From Streptomyces sp. Root431 (GTDB lineage: Bacteria > Actinomycetota > Actinomycetes > Streptomycetales > Streptomycetaceae), in the NCBI RefSeq assembly GCF_001426585.1, contig NZ_LMEI01000009.1, forward strand, positions 258,694 to 322,693: a stretch of 64,000 nt of DNA. Reading direction: 5' to 3'. The position numbers were made by a program, and so were the translations under genes. Positions 37,001 through 45,640 of this stretch are shown here, one piece after another. The notes under the pieces were generated by a model, which ran no database searches, was not told where the DNA came from, and was given only the letters and a program-made list of their open reading frames with translations. The number at the start of each line of letters is the position of its first letter. Position 1 is the stretch's first letter.

Positions 37001-39173
37001 GGGCCGTGTTCGGGCCGGTCTTGAGGACGGGGAAGTTCTGCTTGAGCTGGTACTGGTCGACGTCCTGGCGCGCGGTGGTGCCGGTGAGGCGCTGGGCCTC
37101 GGTGGTGATCTTGTCCAGGCGCTTGGTGGACCAGAAGGTCGGACCGGCGTTCCAGCACTTCTTCTTGTCCGTCGAGGTGACCGCCTGGCACCGCAGGTCG
37201 GCGGGGGTGTCGTACCAGATGCGGTACTTGCCCGGGTCGCTCGACGTGAAGTTCGCGTCGCTGCAGGTCAGCGTGCCCTCGGTGAAGCAGCGCTCGGCGA
37301 CGTCGAAGCGCACGCGGGCCGGGGCCTCGGCGCTGAAGACGGTGTCGTTGCGCTGGCCGTAGTCGATGCGCTTCAGGTAGCCACCGCGGTGGTACTCGAC
37401 GGGGCCCTTGAAGTAGAAGTTCTTCGCGTAGTAGTTCTTCTCGCGCTCCCACCACAGCGACATGGCGTTGCCGTGGACGTCCTCGACGTAGTCGAGGTTC
37501 CACTGCCAGGCCTGGTTGCAGGCGGAGTTCTTCCAGTCAGCGGTCGTCGAGCCCTTGTAGCAGGGCTCGCCCGCGTGGTTGCCGTAGACCGGCACCGCGA
37601 GCACGGAGTCGGTGTACGGGTCGTCCGCGGCGGCGCCGTTGTCCGACCAGCCCGGGAGCTTGTTCAGGCCGAAGTGGTACTTCGTGCCGTCCTTGGTGGT
37701 GACGACCCAGTACTCGCCGTCGGCGTCCTTCATGCCCGAACGCGGGTCCTTGGACGTGTCCTTGAACCGCTCGATCTTCGAGCCGTCACCGTTGGCACTG
37801 AACCACTTGCCCTTGGACTCGTCCCACACCAGCTCGGTGGTCATGCCGCCCAGGGAGAGGGTGGCGTTCTCCGAGCCCCAGCACAGGTCGGCCGTCTTGT
37901 GGGTCGAGTTGTTCGCCCCGGCCTTCTTGGAGTCCTGGCGGCAGTTGACGTACGTCCGGCTGATGGAGCCCGGGTTGTAGTCCCAGCCGTCACCGATCCA
38001 GGAGGCCTGGTTGTTCGACGCCGAGGTGCGGCCGTCGACCGTCTGCGACGAGTAGCCCAGGCTGACCTTGGGGGTCAGACCGCCGGCGGCCTCCGGGACC
38101 TGCACCTGGTAGCCGTAGGTGAAGGCACCGTTCGACGAGCCCGCGGCCCAGGAGCCGGCGGACAGCAGCGGCGAGGCGGTGAAGTCGCCGTTCGCCGAGG
38201 CTCCGGTGTCCATCGCACCGACGACCTGGCGGCCGGAGGTGTCGACGGCCGGGAGGGCGACCTGCCGGGCCGAGACGCCGGAGACGGACGAGCGGGTGGC
38301 GCCGCCCTCGAGCAGGTTCGCGACCGGCACCGATCCGGAGAGGATCGTGCGGGTGGGCTCGTTCTTCTTGAGCTTGACCTTGGTGGGGGCCTTGGCGGCC
38401 GGCACCTCCTTGACCGTGGACCGCAGCCGCTCGATCTCGTCGGCTACCTCGGTCGTGCCGGACATGGTCTCCGTGCCGGCGTCCGGGGCACAGTCACCGG
38501 AGTCCGGGGAGTCGATGACGCAGTTCGGCAGCAGGACCAGGCCGAAGCGCTCGGCGGCCTGGGGGCCGTAGCGGTCGGCGAAGCCGGTGGTGTCGACCTC
38601 GAGCGTGACCTGCGCGGTCGGATCGGCGTCCGCCGGCGGAATGACCTCAAGGATCATGCCCGGGACGCCGGTGTCCTCCGACGTGGTGGTCGACTTGACC
38701 GCGACCTGCCAGTCGCCGTCGACCTTCGTCGGGTCCTGGCCGACCGGCACGCCGACCGCGACCGGCAGACCGACCGACGTGGTCTCGTTCACCACGGGGA
38801 CGGTGGTGCCCGGCTGGGTCTCCGCCGTCAGCGGCGCCTTACCGGTGTCCTCCGCCCACGCGGCGACGTTCTTCGGCGCGTAGGGGACGACCTGCTGCTC
38901 GTCGCCGAGGCTCAGCGTCTTGTCGGCGCTGGCGTCGTCGGCGAGCGCGGTGCTGTCGGGGATGTCCGGCAGATCGACCTGGGAGGTCGTCTGCTCTCGG
39001 CTCATCCCGTCGCCGGGAACGGCCAGGGCCTGCCCGCCCAGGCTCGTCACCGTCAATACCGATGACAAAAGAAGGACGGTCGCTGTGCGGCTTCGCCGAC
39101 GGCGCCGTCGTTGTGGCTCTGTCAGGGCTAGGCGATTCCGCCCCACCCATGACAGTGGTTCTGAAGCACGCAT
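31062..39173 (-). CDS. secreted Rhs/YD-repeat polymorphic toxin with ricin-type lectin, Hint and ADP-ribosyltransferase-like tip
   Basis: The 2,703-residue protein starts with an Arg-rich n-region and hydrophobic TATVLLLSSVLTVTSLGG (Sec signal). SpvB/Rhs-N-like motifs precede YD repeats. At about 1883-2023 a ricin B lectin unit with AQSWKF and AQLWAP (QxW) interrupts the YD repeats. The Rhs core box (GARLYDPVVGRFLSADPL, NNPVTHADPTG) is near 2131-2195. A Lys/Ala helix and Gly/Ser linker follow, then a Hint domain from Cys2416 to VHNC at 2567-2569. The last 134 residues have YYYRGV (Arg2579), FTSWSDDFETAEFFA and FFEDEHL (Glu2675/Glu2677), an R-S-E ADP-ribosyltransferase pattern. The fold prediction is inference. 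The ATG was chosen with GGGAG ten bases up. Confidence 0.85.
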   Translation of the reverse strand: MRASEPLSWVGRNRLALTEPQRRRRRRSRTATVLLLSSVLTVTSLGGQALAVPGDGMSREQTTSQVDLPDIPDSTALADDASADKTLSLGDEQQVVPYAPKNVAAWAEDTGKAPLTAETQPGTTVPVVNETTSVGLPVAVGVPVGQDPTKVDGDWQVAVKSTTTSEDTGVPGMILEVIPPADADPTAQVTLEVDTTGFADRYGPQAAERFGLVLLPNCVIDSPDSGDCAPDAGTETMSGTTEVADEIERLRSTVKEVPAAKAPTKVKLKKNEPTRTILSGSVPVANLLEGGATRSSVSGVSARQVALPAVDTSGRQVVGAMDTGASANGDFTASPLLSAGSWAAGSSNGAFTYGYQVQVPEAAGGLTPKVSLGYSSQTVDGRTSASNNQASWIGDGWDYNPGSISRTYVNCRQDSKKAGANNSTHKTADLCWGSENATLSLGGMTTELVWDESKGKWFSANGDGSKIERFKDTSKDPRSGMKDADGEYWVVTTKDGTKYHFGLNKLPGWSDNGAAADDPYTDSVLAVPVYGNHAGEPCYKGSTTADWKNSACNQAWQWNLDYVEDVHGNAMSLWWEREKNYYAKNFYFKGPVEYHRGGYLKRIDYGQRNDTVFSAEAPARVRFDVAERCFTEGTLTCSDANFTSSDPGKYRIWYDTPADLRCQAVTSTDKKKCWNAGPTFWSTKRLDKITTEAQRLTGTTARQDVDQYQLKQNFPVLKTGPNTALWLESIQRTGYARNGSTDASVTLNPIRFESNEEEMPNRVLLRETSGDKKGDPIDPRPGFARLRIGRVINEYGGETVVTYKMPTWGDAADGCASRTGLPGKTDTAALKANTRLCYPMFWHPDAEVEDIDWFHKYVVDSIEELPNVDGSHSTRTSYDYKNAGWKLAEAEFSKKSTRTYSQFAGFEQTAVITGERNVAADNGEGSAPGEDTPGTEGPKTKAVTRFYRGMGDTVPMKTITGTTLTDNGATVYDREAFAGRIAEEFSYSNAADADADWLTRSLTVPEATELASRPRGDGLDPLKAWRVTEPDEVAYTKSSGTGDDTRTLRSVRTKTTFDSVHGLPTMVESFGDADPAKTGDESCTKLEYLHNTTKNIIGLTKQALVSSTSCAAADWSDLTKLSAGGRTSYDNTAYGTALADTTRGLATETWSINESGTGWRTGGTVAFDALGRVTKQIDVDKKEYTTTFDPPTGQVFKITQTNPLGHTQVQEVEPGRGVSLKTTDVNGHVSEATFDPLGRLAEAWSPGRTPSPNAVPDFRAEYVTPGDQPDPNDPDGGKLRKPPYITTYSRGYENRIEKSVTIYDGLGRERQSQEEADGGGRLITDTLYNSAGEVYQTNNAYLNEDAPNGELFTPRADTTVPNITRYKYDGLGRVLEEMPVLKVKAPGTTEAISQEVPEKATRYEYGPDWSKVIHPQGASSYKVYTDALGRTVRTDTTNPAAPGGYTSTRYTYDNRGQLTKATPSADPTHPWSWTFDMRGRLETATDPDTGTTRVTYDHRDRPLTTTNARGVTTWNAYDELSRPKEQRLGGPTGTLIAGFTYDTVAGGKGMPASATRYTDGLAYTQKVNGYTKDYQPTSTTLSLPTSLAATWGIPADYQYDYKFSDNGMLEEATLPKAGKFDPEKLVIRYNKEGNPLSVSGKDWYGSETVYSPYGQVMRSTLGAVPYRVWAQNSFDESTGELQNQMVYREQTGGAGPVAGNLVSKREYAYDPAGNVTGIREHATGIEERQCFTYDPLGQLKNAWTSKDQENCTAPKNTDGTLNVAPGKDSSGYWQEYEYDLLGNRTKLVEKDLTGATAKDATTTYQYGVGAAKSQPHTLTKVSKTYTTPAGAQVKAEAERLYELTGETKSVTALDNGDKQTLTWTPDGMVDRITGAGTGGKTPYVGLADKCIDLKSGLAVAGQPVQLYSCNTTLAQSWKFTPTPSTPATPQTDPNRGTLSVYDDWCLQPAANTAGSALQIQKCAGTAAAATAQELKRNAAGQLTHVASNLCLAVQGANSANATAIVLATCDGASAAQLWAPQNDTRHIYGPGGERLLTIKGKTATLNLGDTEVTVQQGGVLVQSQRTYSTPAGAVMRYANGTAGDQLVALTTDHQGSTYAEVLLGGAMDVRIRKQDAFGNQRGAGTTGVNLQAHTGFLGKTRDDSSGYTLLGARLYDPVVGRFLSADPLMDLNDPQQANGYVYAHNNPVTHADPTGLAITLTASEKAAALVGAGLSAAQVAQAQATMGKSLTSVILAAAWSVLSDFIGLSDAMACFGGDMWSCGSMIIGAIPWTKLGKIPSVLRAVDRTINAIQAFKKAKAAAEAVLKAAKAAEAAALRAKKAAIEKAKKEAAQRAKKKAAEAAKRKADAAAAAKKKTGNPVQKRAQAKAAPKSSSVAGGGKGGGKGGGGGKVSTSKPGGSSGGSSRSNGGSSGGSCKTADNSFVPGAKVLMADGSTKSIEDVRTGDKIVATDPKTGETRIETVTAEIKGKGLKRLVKVTIDTDGPKGAKTAELTATDGHPFWVPELGKWIDATDLKARQWLQTSAGTYVQITSIRRWTAQNATVHNLTVSDLHTYYVAAGSAPVLVHNCGANVDGYYYRGVVEGHHSYDTAAQGRAVPRGTRADMNDHSGGDGTDTIFTSWSDDFETAEFFAQNRGDDWIGRGVMLRIRVASIDPAIGPSRNIQIHGGPYERFFEDEHLIVGEILADDISFDFGQTWTPVRRR
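31065..31466 (-). other. C-terminal toxin tip, ART-like domain
   Basis: This is the coding segment of the toxin after the Hint VHNC end, about 134 residues. The Arg, SWS and E-D-E residues occur in the order and spacing of R-S-E mono-ADP-ribosyltransferases. Base composition is clearly AT-richer than the rest of the gene. Confidence 0.6.
33105..33525 (-). other. ricin B-type lectin inserted in the YD-repeat region
   Basis: About 140 residues carrying CIDLKSGLAVAGQPVQLYSC, AQSWKF, WCLQPAANTAGS, CLAVQGANSAN and AQLWAP, the repeated QxW units of a beta-trefoil. YD-type sequence (TLTWTPDGMVDRITG) precedes it, and IYGPGGERLLTIKGK follows, so the lectin splits a single YD loop. Confidence 0.75.
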
Positions 39174-39619
39174 CACGCGTCGACTCCCACCCAAACGAAC
39201 AAGACAACGGAGGAGGTGCGGAAACACCAAAGAGCACGCGCCTGGATCAGGCGCGTGCGTGCGCACTCTGTGTCATGTGCGCTCCATATTCAAGATCGGC
39301 CGAGCGGTCGAAGCGATTCGACAGTGAGATTCGCCACGGTGCAGTCGCAAACAGAACCTCACACTGCCGATGTTCGCGATAGATGAGACACCGAGCGCAA
39401 TTGCGACCTAAAACACCATCAAAACGACGCTAACCAGCATCAAATGACTGACCGTCACGTCTGCTCCATGAAACTCATAACATCTTCATAAAGCCCTCAG
39501 GAATGGACGTCCCGTGCCGCACGTGTGATCGTGTGCGCGCCTTGTGCCCCGCGGACGGTCCGTCGGGGCGCTCTCTGCGCTGTCCGAAAATCCCTCTGGT
39601 CCCACGGGAGTAGACCGCC
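39174..39619. promoter_or_regulatory. 446-bp divergent intergenic region, AT-rich
   Basis: The gap between the divergent toxin and FG-GAP genes includes the AT-richest stretch of the window, near 39300-39495. A palindrome CGCAATTGCG lies at 39396-39405. The CATAAC and CATAAA hexamers near 39476-39492 could serve as -10 boxes, but no convincing -35 pairing was found. No gene is supported here. Confidence 0.5.
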
Positions 39620-42600
39620 GTGCCCGCGCCGCCTCGTTTTCTCAGCCCGTTCGTGCGCACGCGCACACGGCTGACACTCACCCTCGGCCTCGTCCTGGCC
39701 GCACTCACCGCCGCGCTCCTGCCCTGGTGGCAGCCGAGCACGCCTTCGACCGCCAGCTCCCCCAGCTCGCCCAACGCCCCCCGCACGGACGCCAAGCAGG
39801 CGTCGACCGGGCCGAAGGACGAGGCCGCCGCGTCGGCCGAGGCCAAGCGCACCGGCAAGAAGGTGCTCGTCGACACGGCGACCACCGCCACCGAGTTGGT
39901 CTGGGCACTGCCGAACGGGCAGATGCGCACCCAGATCCACGCGCTGCCCCAGCGGGCGAAGAACGCCCGGGGCAAGTGGGCGCCCATCGACAACACCCTG
40001 CGCAAGACGGCGGACGCCGGCGACCTGACCGTCCGTCCGGCCAACCCGGCCGTGCCGGTCCGCTTCTCCGGGGGCACCTCCGACGAGGCCCGCGCCGACC
40101 GCTCGTACGCCCGCGTGCCGCTCGCCGAGGGCGCGGGCGACACGTCCGTCCTCGCCGAGGTCGACCTCAACGGCCACACCATCGCGTACACCTGGCCCGG
40201 CGCCCTGCCGAAGCCGGTGCTCGACGGCCCGCGTGCCCTCTACCCCGAGGTGCTGCCCGGCGTCGACCTGCTTCTCGTGGTGCGTGAGGAGGGCGGCTTC
40301 GGCCAGCTCCTGATCGTCAAGAACCGCGAGGCCGCGCAGAACAAGGACCTCGCGACCGTCTCGTACGGCCTGCGGTCGACGACCGCGGTCTTCCGCCAGG
40401 ACGCGAAGGCCAACCGGATCCAGGTCCTGGACAAGTCCGGCGCCGAGGTCGGCACCATCCCGACCCCCTTCGCCTGGGACTCCAGCGGCCGGGACCCCGA
40501 GCTCAAGCCGGGCACCCCCCAGCGCACCTCGGTCGCCGGCCCCGCCGACGTACTGAAGCTGTCGGGTCTGACGGGCATCGAGCCGGGCGCGCGCTCCGCG
40601 CAGCTCCCGGTCGCGCTCGACGGCGACGACACCGGTACGGCCACCCTGAACCTGGGCCTGGGCCGGACCGGTCTCCTCGCCCACCAGGACACGAAGTACC
40701 CGGTCTTCATCGACCCGCCGCTCAACAGCGGCTGGGCGGCCTGGACGACCGCGTACAAGAAGTACCCGACCTCCAGCTTCTGGAACGGCACGAACTTCTC
40801 CTCCGGTACCTCCGACGCCCGCGTGGGGTACGAGAGCGACACCGGCGGTCTCGGCCGCTCCTTCTGGCGGATGAAGTTCTCCAAGAGCTACGAGGGCGCG
40901 AAGTTCACCCGGGCCACCTTCAAGGTCAAGAACAACCACTCCTGGTCCTGCACCGCGCGGGAGTTCCAGTTCTGGCAGACCGGGTCGATCTCCTCCGGCA
41001 CGACCTGGAACGCGCAGCCGAGCTGGTCGACGAAGCTGGACTGGCAGTCCTTCGCCCACGGCTGGTCCTCGACCGGCTGCCCGGACGCGTACGAGGCGTT
41101 CAACGTGCTGGCGGGAGTCCAGAAGAGCGCGGACGCCGGCGCCGAGACCCTCACCTTCGGCATGCGTGCCACCAGCGAGGGCGACACCCAGACCTGGCGC
41201 AAGTTCCTCGCGACCTCCGCCGTCGTCGAGGGCGACTACAACCGCGCCCCGTCCCAGCCGACCAACGGCACGTCCTCCCCGGGCGGCGCGTGTGTGCCCG
41301 GACCGACGAACAGCGTCACCATCGGCCGGACCACCGTCACCCTGAAGGCCAAGGGCTACGACGCGGACGGCACCATTCCCAAGCTGCGGTTCCGCATCTG
41401 GAAGGCCGGCGCGACCACCAAGACCGAGTACCTCGCCACCGCGGACTCCACCGGATACGGCCAGATGGTCATCCAGGCCGACAACCCGCTGTGGAAGGAC
41501 ATCACGGCCAACACCCTCTACTCGTGGGACGTGCGGTCCGAGGACGCGGCCGGTGCGGTCTCCACGTTCTACCCGGACGGCACCGAGTCGTGCCGGATCA
41601 CCATGGACCCGACCGCGCCGCCGCAGCCGGACATCAGCAGCACCGTGTTCACCGAGGCCACGCCCGACGGCAAGACCTGGGCCAAGGTCAAGTACGGCAC
41701 TCCCGGTGACTTCACCTTCAGTGCCGCCGGCGCGACGAAGTTCAAGTACGCCTTCGAGGGCGAGGCGCTCATCGAGACGCCGCCGCCCGTGAACGGCAAG
41801 ATCACCCTCCCCAGCGTCTCGCCCCGGCACGCGGGTCCGACCGCCCTGTACGTCTACGCCTACGACGTCAACGGCAACCAGAGCCTCAAGGGCGACTACT
41901 CCTTCTACCTGCCGCCGCGCGACCGGGCCGACGGTCCGATGGACACCGGTGGCGACGACATCGCCGACCTGCTGGTGCTCTACCCGGACGGCAAGCTGAA
42001 GAACTGCGTGGGCGCCCCCGCCGACCCGGCGGTCCCCGGCACCGGCGGTGAGCTGTACAGCTGCCTCGCCGCGTCGTACGTGACCAAGGACAAGCAGGTC
42101 GACCCGCCGAACCACTGGATCGACGCGGCGGGCACCGCCTCGCTGATCGCGCACTACAACGACACGTACCCGGGCGACGGTTCGACCGACATGTTCGCGG
42201 TCACCCCGGACAAGAAGTTCTGGATCTACCCGGGTGACGGCTACGGCACCTTCAACGTCGACGAGCGGATCGAGATCCGGCTGCCGGCCAACGCCCCGGC
42301 GCCGTCCACCTGGACGCAGCTGAAGGCGATCGGCGACATCAACGGCGACAAGCTGCCCGACCTGACCCTGCGGGCCGGGACGCAGTTCTGGGTGCTGTCC
42401 GGCTACACGGGCGCCACCTTCCAGACCGCGACGCTGATGGAGGGCACCGCCTGGGCCCGCCGCGAGATCGTCAACATCGCGGACATGAACAAGGACGGCA
42501 CGCCCGACCTGCTGTGGCGCAACCTGGACAACGGCAACATGTACGCCCGCCACGGCAAGCCCGGTACGGGCGGCGGCGTCGACCTGGAGTCGATCAAGGT

Positions 42601-42832
42601 CGCGGTCAACTCGCTCAACGGTGACGTCGCTTTCGGTACGAGCTGGACCGAGGTCAACGTCACGACCGCGATCGGCATCCCCGACGTCAACAAGGACGGC
42701 GTGCCCGACATCTGGGCCCGCTTCGGTGACACGGGCAACATGAAGCTGTACTACCCGTCCACCACCAACACCAACGCGCCGGTCAGGACGGTCCTGTCCG
42801 TCGACTGGCGGGGCATCCGCGCCCTGGGCTGA
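39620..42832 (+). CDS. secreted FG-GAP repeat protein with DNRLRE-like region
   Basis: The product (1,070 residues) starts with GTG behind GGGAG. It has an Arg-rich n-region and LTLTLGLVLAALTAALLPWW, a signal peptide or anchor, then Ser/Thr/Pro-rich linker. Residues about 90-390 form a beta-rich domain, followed near 390-560 by a DNRLRE-like domain (VFIDPPLNSGWAAWT, YEAFNVLAGVQ). Fibronectin-like sheets and four FG-GAP/VCBS calcium-type units follow (IGDINGDKLPDLTLR, IADMNKDGTPDLLWR, IPDVNKDGVPDIWAR). It is divergent from the Rhs toxin; Streptomyces Rhs loci often have such a partner (memory), so a role in toxin surface display or delivery is possible. Confidence 0.8.
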   Translation: MPAPPRFLSPFVRTRTRLTLTLGLVLAALTAALLPWWQPSTPSTASSPSSPNAPRTDAKQASTGPKDEAAASAEAKRTGKKVLVDTATTATELVWALPNGQMRTQIHALPQRAKNARGKWAPIDNTLRKTADAGDLTVRPANPAVPVRFSGGTSDEARADRSYARVPLAEGAGDTSVLAEVDLNGHTIAYTWPGALPKPVLDGPRALYPEVLPGVDLLLVVREEGGFGQLLIVKNREAAQNKDLATVSYGLRSTTAVFRQDAKANRIQVLDKSGAEVGTIPTPFAWDSSGRDPELKPGTPQRTSVAGPADVLKLSGLTGIEPGARSAQLPVALDGDDTGTATLNLGLGRTGLLAHQDTKYPVFIDPPLNSGWAAWTTAYKKYPTSSFWNGTNFSSGTSDARVGYESDTGGLGRSFWRMKFSKSYEGAKFTRATFKVKNNHSWSCTAREFQFWQTGSISSGTTWNAQPSWSTKLDWQSFAHGWSSTGCPDAYEAFNVLAGVQKSADAGAETLTFGMRATSEGDTQTWRKFLATSAVVEGDYNRAPSQPTNGTSSPGGACVPGPTNSVTIGRTTVTLKAKGYDADGTIPKLRFRIWKAGATTKTEYLATADSTGYGQMVIQADNPLWKDITANTLYSWDVRSEDAAGAVSTFYPDGTESCRITMDPTAPPQPDISSTVFTEATPDGKTWAKVKYGTPGDFTFSAAGATKFKYAFEGEALIETPPPVNGKITLPSVSPRHAGPTALYVYAYDVNGNQSLKGDYSFYLPPRDRADGPMDTGGDDIADLLVLYPDGKLKNCVGAPADPAVPGTGGELYSCLAASYVTKDKQVDPPNHWIDAAGTASLIAHYNDTYPGDGSTDMFAVTPDKKFWIYPGDGYGTFNVDERIEIRLPANAPAPSTWTQLKAIGDINGDKLPDLTLRAGTQFWVLSGYTGATFQTATLMEGTAWARREIVNIADMNKDGTPDLLWRNLDNGNMYARHGKPGTGGGVDLESIKVAVNSLNGDVAFGTSWTEVNVTTAIGIPDVNKDGVPDIWARFGDTGNMKLYYPSTTNTNAPVRTVLSVDWRGIRALG

Positions 42833-42857
42833 TCCCGCCCCCGTCCGCTGATCCCGA

Positions 42858-42893
42858 GCCCCGGCCGCCTGCCTCGCAGCAGGCGGCCGGGGC
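42858..42893. terminator. bidirectional 15-bp stem terminator
   Basis: GCCCCGGCCGCCTGC and GCAGGCGGCCGGGGC pair perfectly around CTCGCA between the convergent FG-GAP and MFS genes, 25 and 20 bases from their stops. It is followed by TTCGTGTTCCCTT. Confidence 0.88.
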
Positions 42894-42913
42894 TTCGTGT
42901 TCCCTTCGGCCGG

Positions 42914-45391
42914 TCAGTCCTGGTGGCCGAGCTGGAGGTCGCGCTCGGTGCGCCCCCCGCCGGCCATCTGCAGGACGGTGGCGACGGGCGGGTAGCCGGC
43001 CGCGATGACCGTGTACTCACCGGAGGACAGGTCCACGAAGCGGAAGGTGCCGTCGGCCCCGGTGGTGAGGGTGTCCATGACGTTGCCCGCGGCGTCGAGG
43101 AGGGTGACGCGGGCGTCCTCGACGGGGCGCCCGCCGCCGGCCCGCACCGTGCCTCGCAGCACCGCCCCGCCGGCCAGTTCGATGTCCTGGCGGGTCTCGC
43201 GGGAGGACTGGACGCTCACCGGGAGCGCGGCGGGCCGGAAGGCGGGGGCGCTGGCGGCGAGGGTGTACTCGCCGGCGACGAGTTCGGTGATGACGTACCC
43301 GCCCTCGCGTCCGCTGCGGGTGGAGGCGACGACCTCGCCGCGGACGTCGGTGAGGGTGACGGCGGCGTCCCGTACGGGCGTCCCGTCGGCGGTGACGACG
43401 CTGCCCGCGAGCCGCCCGGCGCCGCCGAGGACGACGTCGAGCTCCACGGGCCGGTCGCCGACGGTGACGGAGACGGCCTGGGGCTGGTGTCCGCCGGCCG
43501 CCGCGATGAGGACGTAGGCGCCCCGGTCGGGCACGCTCAGCGCGTACCGCCCGTCCTCGCCGCTCGCGCCGCGCCCGACCTGCCGGCCCTGTACGTCGAT
43601 GAGGGTGAGGGCGGCCCGGGGCACGCGGCTGCCGTCGTGGTGCTGGACGGTGCCGCAGACGGGGACTCCGGAGTGGGCGGGTGCCTCGTAGGAGGGGGCC
43701 GGGGCGGCGTGCCGGGCGTGCGGGACCGCCTGCGTGCCGCCGAAGTCGGTGGCCTCGGTGGCCTCGGTGAGCGGGGTGTGGTGGGACACCAGCGGTTTCT
43801 CCTTGAGGAAGAAGGCGAGGACGAGGCCGAGCACGAGGACCGGCACGAGGTAGAGGAAGATCCGCGGCATCGCGTCCGCGTACGCCTGGATGTAAACGTC
43901 GCGCAGGGCGGGCGGCAGGGTGTGCACCGACTGCGGCGTGATCGACTCGGCCGGCGGCGGGGACACCGTGGCGGCTCCCTGGCTCACGGCCGCGAGCCGG
44001 TCGCCGAGGGCGTCGTCGAGCCGGGAGGCGAAGAGGGTGCCGAAGATCGCCGCGCCGACGCTGCCGCCGATCTGGCGGAAGTAGTTGTGGGCGCTGGTGG
44101 CGGTGCCGAGGTCGGCGGGGCGTACGGAGTTCTGCACGGCGAGCACGAGGACCGGCATGACGAGGCCGATGCCGGTGCCGAGGACGGCCTGCCAGAGGCT
44201 GTGCTGGAGGCGCGGGGTGTCGGCGTCCATGCGGGAGAGCAGCCACATGCCGAGGACGGAGACGGCGCCACCGAGCACCGGGTAGATCTTGTAGTGGCCG
44301 GTGCGGCTGATGAGTTGGCCGGAGACGACGGACGCGATGACGATCCCGCCCATGAGCGGCAGCATCAGGAGGCCGGACTCGGTGGCGGTGGCGCCCTCGA
44401 CCATCTGCAGGAAGCTGGGGAGGTAGCTGGCGGCGCCGAAGAGGGCGATGCCGACGACGGCCCCGACAAGGGCGGTGACGGTGAAGACGGAGTCGCGGAA
44501 GAGCCGGAGCGGGATGAGGGGTTCGGGCGCGAAGTGCTCGACGACCAGGAAGAGCACGGTCGTTCCGGCGGCGCCGCAGCCGAGGGCGAGGACGACGCGG
44601 GAGTCCCAGGCGTATTCGGTCCCGCCCCAACTGGTCAGCAGGACCAGGCAGGTGGAGGCGGCGGCGAGGAGCAGTGCGCCGAGGACGTCGAAGCGGGCGC
44701 GTGCCGTGGGCTTGGGGAGTTTGAGGACGACGGCGACGACGGCGAGGGTGACGAGCCCGAAGGGCACGTTGAAGTAGAAGCACCAGCGCCAGGAGACGTG
44801 GTCGGTGAAGAAGCCGCCGAGCAGGGGTCCGGCGACGGAGGCGAGGCCGAAGGCGGCGCCGATCAGGCCCATGTACCGGCCACGTTCCCGGGCGGGGACG
44901 ATGTCGGCGATGATCGCCTGGACGCCGATCATCAGGCCTCCGGCGCCGGCGCCCTGGATCGCGCGGAAGGCGATCAGCTCGTCCATGCTGCGGGACCAGC
45001 CGGCCAGGCCGGAGCCGATGACGAAGACGACGATGGCGAAGAGGAAGACGCTCTTGCGGCCGAGGAGGTCGCCGAGCTTCCCGTAGATCGGCAGGCCGAT
45101 GGTGGAGGTCAGCAGGTAGGCGGTGATGGCCCAGGACATCCGGTCCAGGCCCTGGAGTTCGCCGACGATCTTCGGCAGGGCGGTGGCCACGATCATCTGC
45201 TCCAGCGCGGCGAGAAGCAGCGCGAGCATGAGGCCGCAGAAGACGAGACGGACGCGGCGGGGGTCGAGGGGGGCCGGTCCGGGGTCGGGCGGTGGGGCGA
45301 GTCCGGGGGGCGGGCCGCCCGCGTCGAGCGGCTCCGTGCCCGCCGAGCCCTCGGCCCCCTCGGCGTCTTTCACGAGCGTGATCGCACCCAC
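42914..45391 (-). CDS. DHA2-type MFS exporter fused to three carboxypeptidase-regulatory-like domains
   Basis: The 825-residue protein has about 14 membrane segments in residues 45-575. Signatures are [33 protein letters not shown] (motif A), [13 protein letters not shown] (motif B) and [17 protein letters not shown] (motif C), placing it in the EmrB/QacA drug:H+ antiporters. Residues 600-825 hold three repeats of the CarboxypepD_reg fold ([60 protein letters not shown]). The GTG start was chosen after GGGGAGCAGG; an alternative start adds 16 basic residues. The substrate is unknown. The C-terminal fusion is unusual among exporters generally. Confidence 0.85.
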   Translation of the reverse strand: MGAITLVKDAEGAEGSAGTEPLDAGGPPPGLAPPPDPGPAPLDPRRVRLVFCGLMLALLLAALEQMIVATALPKIVGELQGLDRMSWAITAYLLTSTIGLPIYGKLGDLLGRKSVFLFAIVVFVIGSGLAGWSRSMDELIAFRAIQGAGAGGLMIGVQAIIADIVPARERGRYMGLIGAAFGLASVAGPLLGGFFTDHVSWRWCFYFNVPFGLVTLAVVAVVLKLPKPTARARFDVLGALLLAAASTCLVLLTSWGGTEYAWDSRVVLALGCGAAGTTVLFLVVEHFAPEPLIPLRLFRDSVFTVTALVGAVVGIALFGAASYLPSFLQMVEGATATESGLLMLPLMGGIVIASVVSGQLISRTGHYKIYPVLGGAVSVLGMWLLSRMDADTPRLQHSLWQAVLGTGIGLVMPVLVLAVQNSVRPADLGTATSAHNYFRQIGGSVGAAIFGTLFASRLDDALGDRLAAVSQGAATVSPPPAESITPQSVHTLPPALRDVYIQAYADAMPRIFLYLVPVLVLGLVLAFFLKEKPLVSHHTPLTEATEATDFGGTQAVPHARHAAPAPSYEAPAHSGVPVCGTVQHHDGSRVPRAALTLIDVQGRQVGRGASGEDGRYALSVPDRGAYVLIAAAGGHQPQAVSVTVGDRPVELDVVLGGAGRLAGSVVTADGTPVRDAAVTLTDVRGEVVASTRSGREGGYVITELVAGEYTLAASAPAFRPAALPVSVQSSRETRQDIELAGGAVLRGTVRAGGGRPVEDARVTLLDAAGNVMDTLTTGADGTFRFVDLSSGEYTVIAAGYPPVATVLQMAGGGRTERDLQLGHQD

Positions 45392-45562
45392 GTACCTGCT
45401 CCCCTCGACACGGCGTCTGCGCCGCGCCATTCTTCGCATTGGGCGCGAAGCGGGAGCAAGTCGGGCGGTACGGAAGTCCGGTGGCGATCAGGGGCGTCCC
45501 GGGCGGTGAACGTCCCTGCGGTACGGCGCACTTGGGGCGCTCATCAGCGCGTTTACGAGAAG

Positions 45563-45609
45563 GCCCGCGCCCCCTCGGTGCGCGGGGGCTCCGGCACGGG
45601 GGCGCGGGC
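45563..45609 (-). terminator. 12-bp stem hairpin after the SRPBCC gene
   Basis: GCCCGCGCCCCC and GGGGGCGCGGGC form perfect arms around 23 bases, starting 32 bases after the SRPBCC stop on the minus strand. The loop is long, so it may be a weak terminator. Confidence 0.45.
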
Positions 45610-45640
45610 GAACCACTCGAATCGGTGAACGCCCAGGGCG

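Noticed and set aside
30999-39065. A very long plus-strand open frame (about 2,690 codons) antisense to the Rhs toxin
   Set aside because: It is an effect of high GC3: stop codons are rare on the strand opposite a GC-rich gene. Its translation is Val/Arg/Gly/Asp-rich without domains, and it has no ribosome site.
39475-40191. A minus-strand gene in the divergent region and over the start of the FG-GAP gene
   Set aside because: It lacks a ribosome site, overlaps the well-supported signal-peptide-bearing frame, and gives Ser/Arg/Ala-rich sequence.
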